Assembly (NCBI GenBank): GCA_030670605.1
Contig: DAOVBK010000124.1
Location: forward strand, 1-5,351
Direction of reading: 5' to 3'
Source: Candidatus Stahliibacteriota bacterium
Lineage (GTDB): Bacteria; Hydrothermota; Tepidihabitantia; SM23-42
DNA: 5,351 bases
This document shows, piece after piece, positions 5,271 through 5,351 of this stretch. The notes beneath the pieces are model-generated. The model did no database searches, had not been told where the DNA came from, and was given only the letters and a program-made list of their open reading frames with translations. Every line of letters begins with the position of its first letter. The stretch's first letter is position 1. The translations under genes and the position numbers were made by a program.

Positions 5271-5351
5271 TTACGGAAGAAACGTATGAAAATGCGGACC
5301 GATGCTGGAATTACGGTTTTTGCCTAAGGGGGAAATAGAGCGTAAATGTTG

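Larger units (their letters stand above)
5041..5351. other. Non-coding stretch rich in inverted repeats, upstream of the tldD promoter
   Basis: No credible gene is seen on either strand. The only forward start near the edge (ATG at 5286) stops after 13 codons. The stretch holds a direct repeat ACCTACACA at 5100-5108 and 5120-5128 (20 bases apart), a C-rich run around 5083-5096, and three separate inverted repeats listed individually. The repeat density and AT-rich right part suggest the flank of a mobile or repetitive element, perhaps continuing beyond 5351, but no transposase sequence is visible. Confidence 0.55.

Noticed and set aside
5257..5286. Promoter and gene start for a forward gene (TATATT, ATG at 5286)
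   Set aside because: No properly spaced -35 box was found and the frame stops after 13 codons.

Overview
The window reads as one minus-strand gene cluster from a bacterium with an outer membrane. In transcription order (right to left) it holds tldD (TldD-type metallopeptidase), a TPR lipoprotein, pyrK, pyrD, and the start of a pyrF-like gene cut by the left edge. The lipoprotein begins its mature part with Cys-Ala-Tyr-Phe-Asn-Thr-Phe-Tyr-Asn-Ala, a sequence I associate with outer-membrane TPR lipoproteins of FCB-related and WOR-3-like uncultured lineages. Moderate GC and repeat-filled intergenic gaps fit an environmental genome of that kind, but the phylum assignment is an inference.

Layout. 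5351-4989: a 363-base non-coding stretch with a plausible tldD promoter close to the gene and several inverted repeats further out. 4988-3561: tldD, complete, with its zinc site intact. 3560-3439: a 122-base gap filled by an inverted array of CCAA/TTGG cores at 7-base spacing. 3438-2101: TPR lipoprotein. 2060-1308 and 1315-479: pyrK and pyrD overlapping by 8 bases; together they encode the NAD-linked class 1B dihydroorotate dehydrogenase. 478-275: a 204-base gap with a second inverted array of the same design (TCGT/ACGA cores) and a 15-base inverted repeat whose one arm forms the last codons and stop of pyrD. 274-1: N-terminus of a PyrF-like protein.

Function. pyrK-pyrD-pyrF is the classical order of de novo pyrimidine genes. 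PyrD oxidises dihydroorotate to orotate, PyrK passes the electrons to NAD+, and PyrF would decarboxylate OMP. tldD and the lipoprotein have no obvious pathway link and probably just share transcription.

Nothing here is convincingly a new enzyme system. The points most worth checking are the two inverted heptad arrays with different core words, the apparently shortened pyrD C-terminus at an inverted repeat, and the pyrF-like reading frame that stops resembling PyrF about 53 residues in and turns into a DxDxDG (FG-GAP-like) sequence. That last change suggests a chimeric junction, a rearrangement or a non-functional pyrF.
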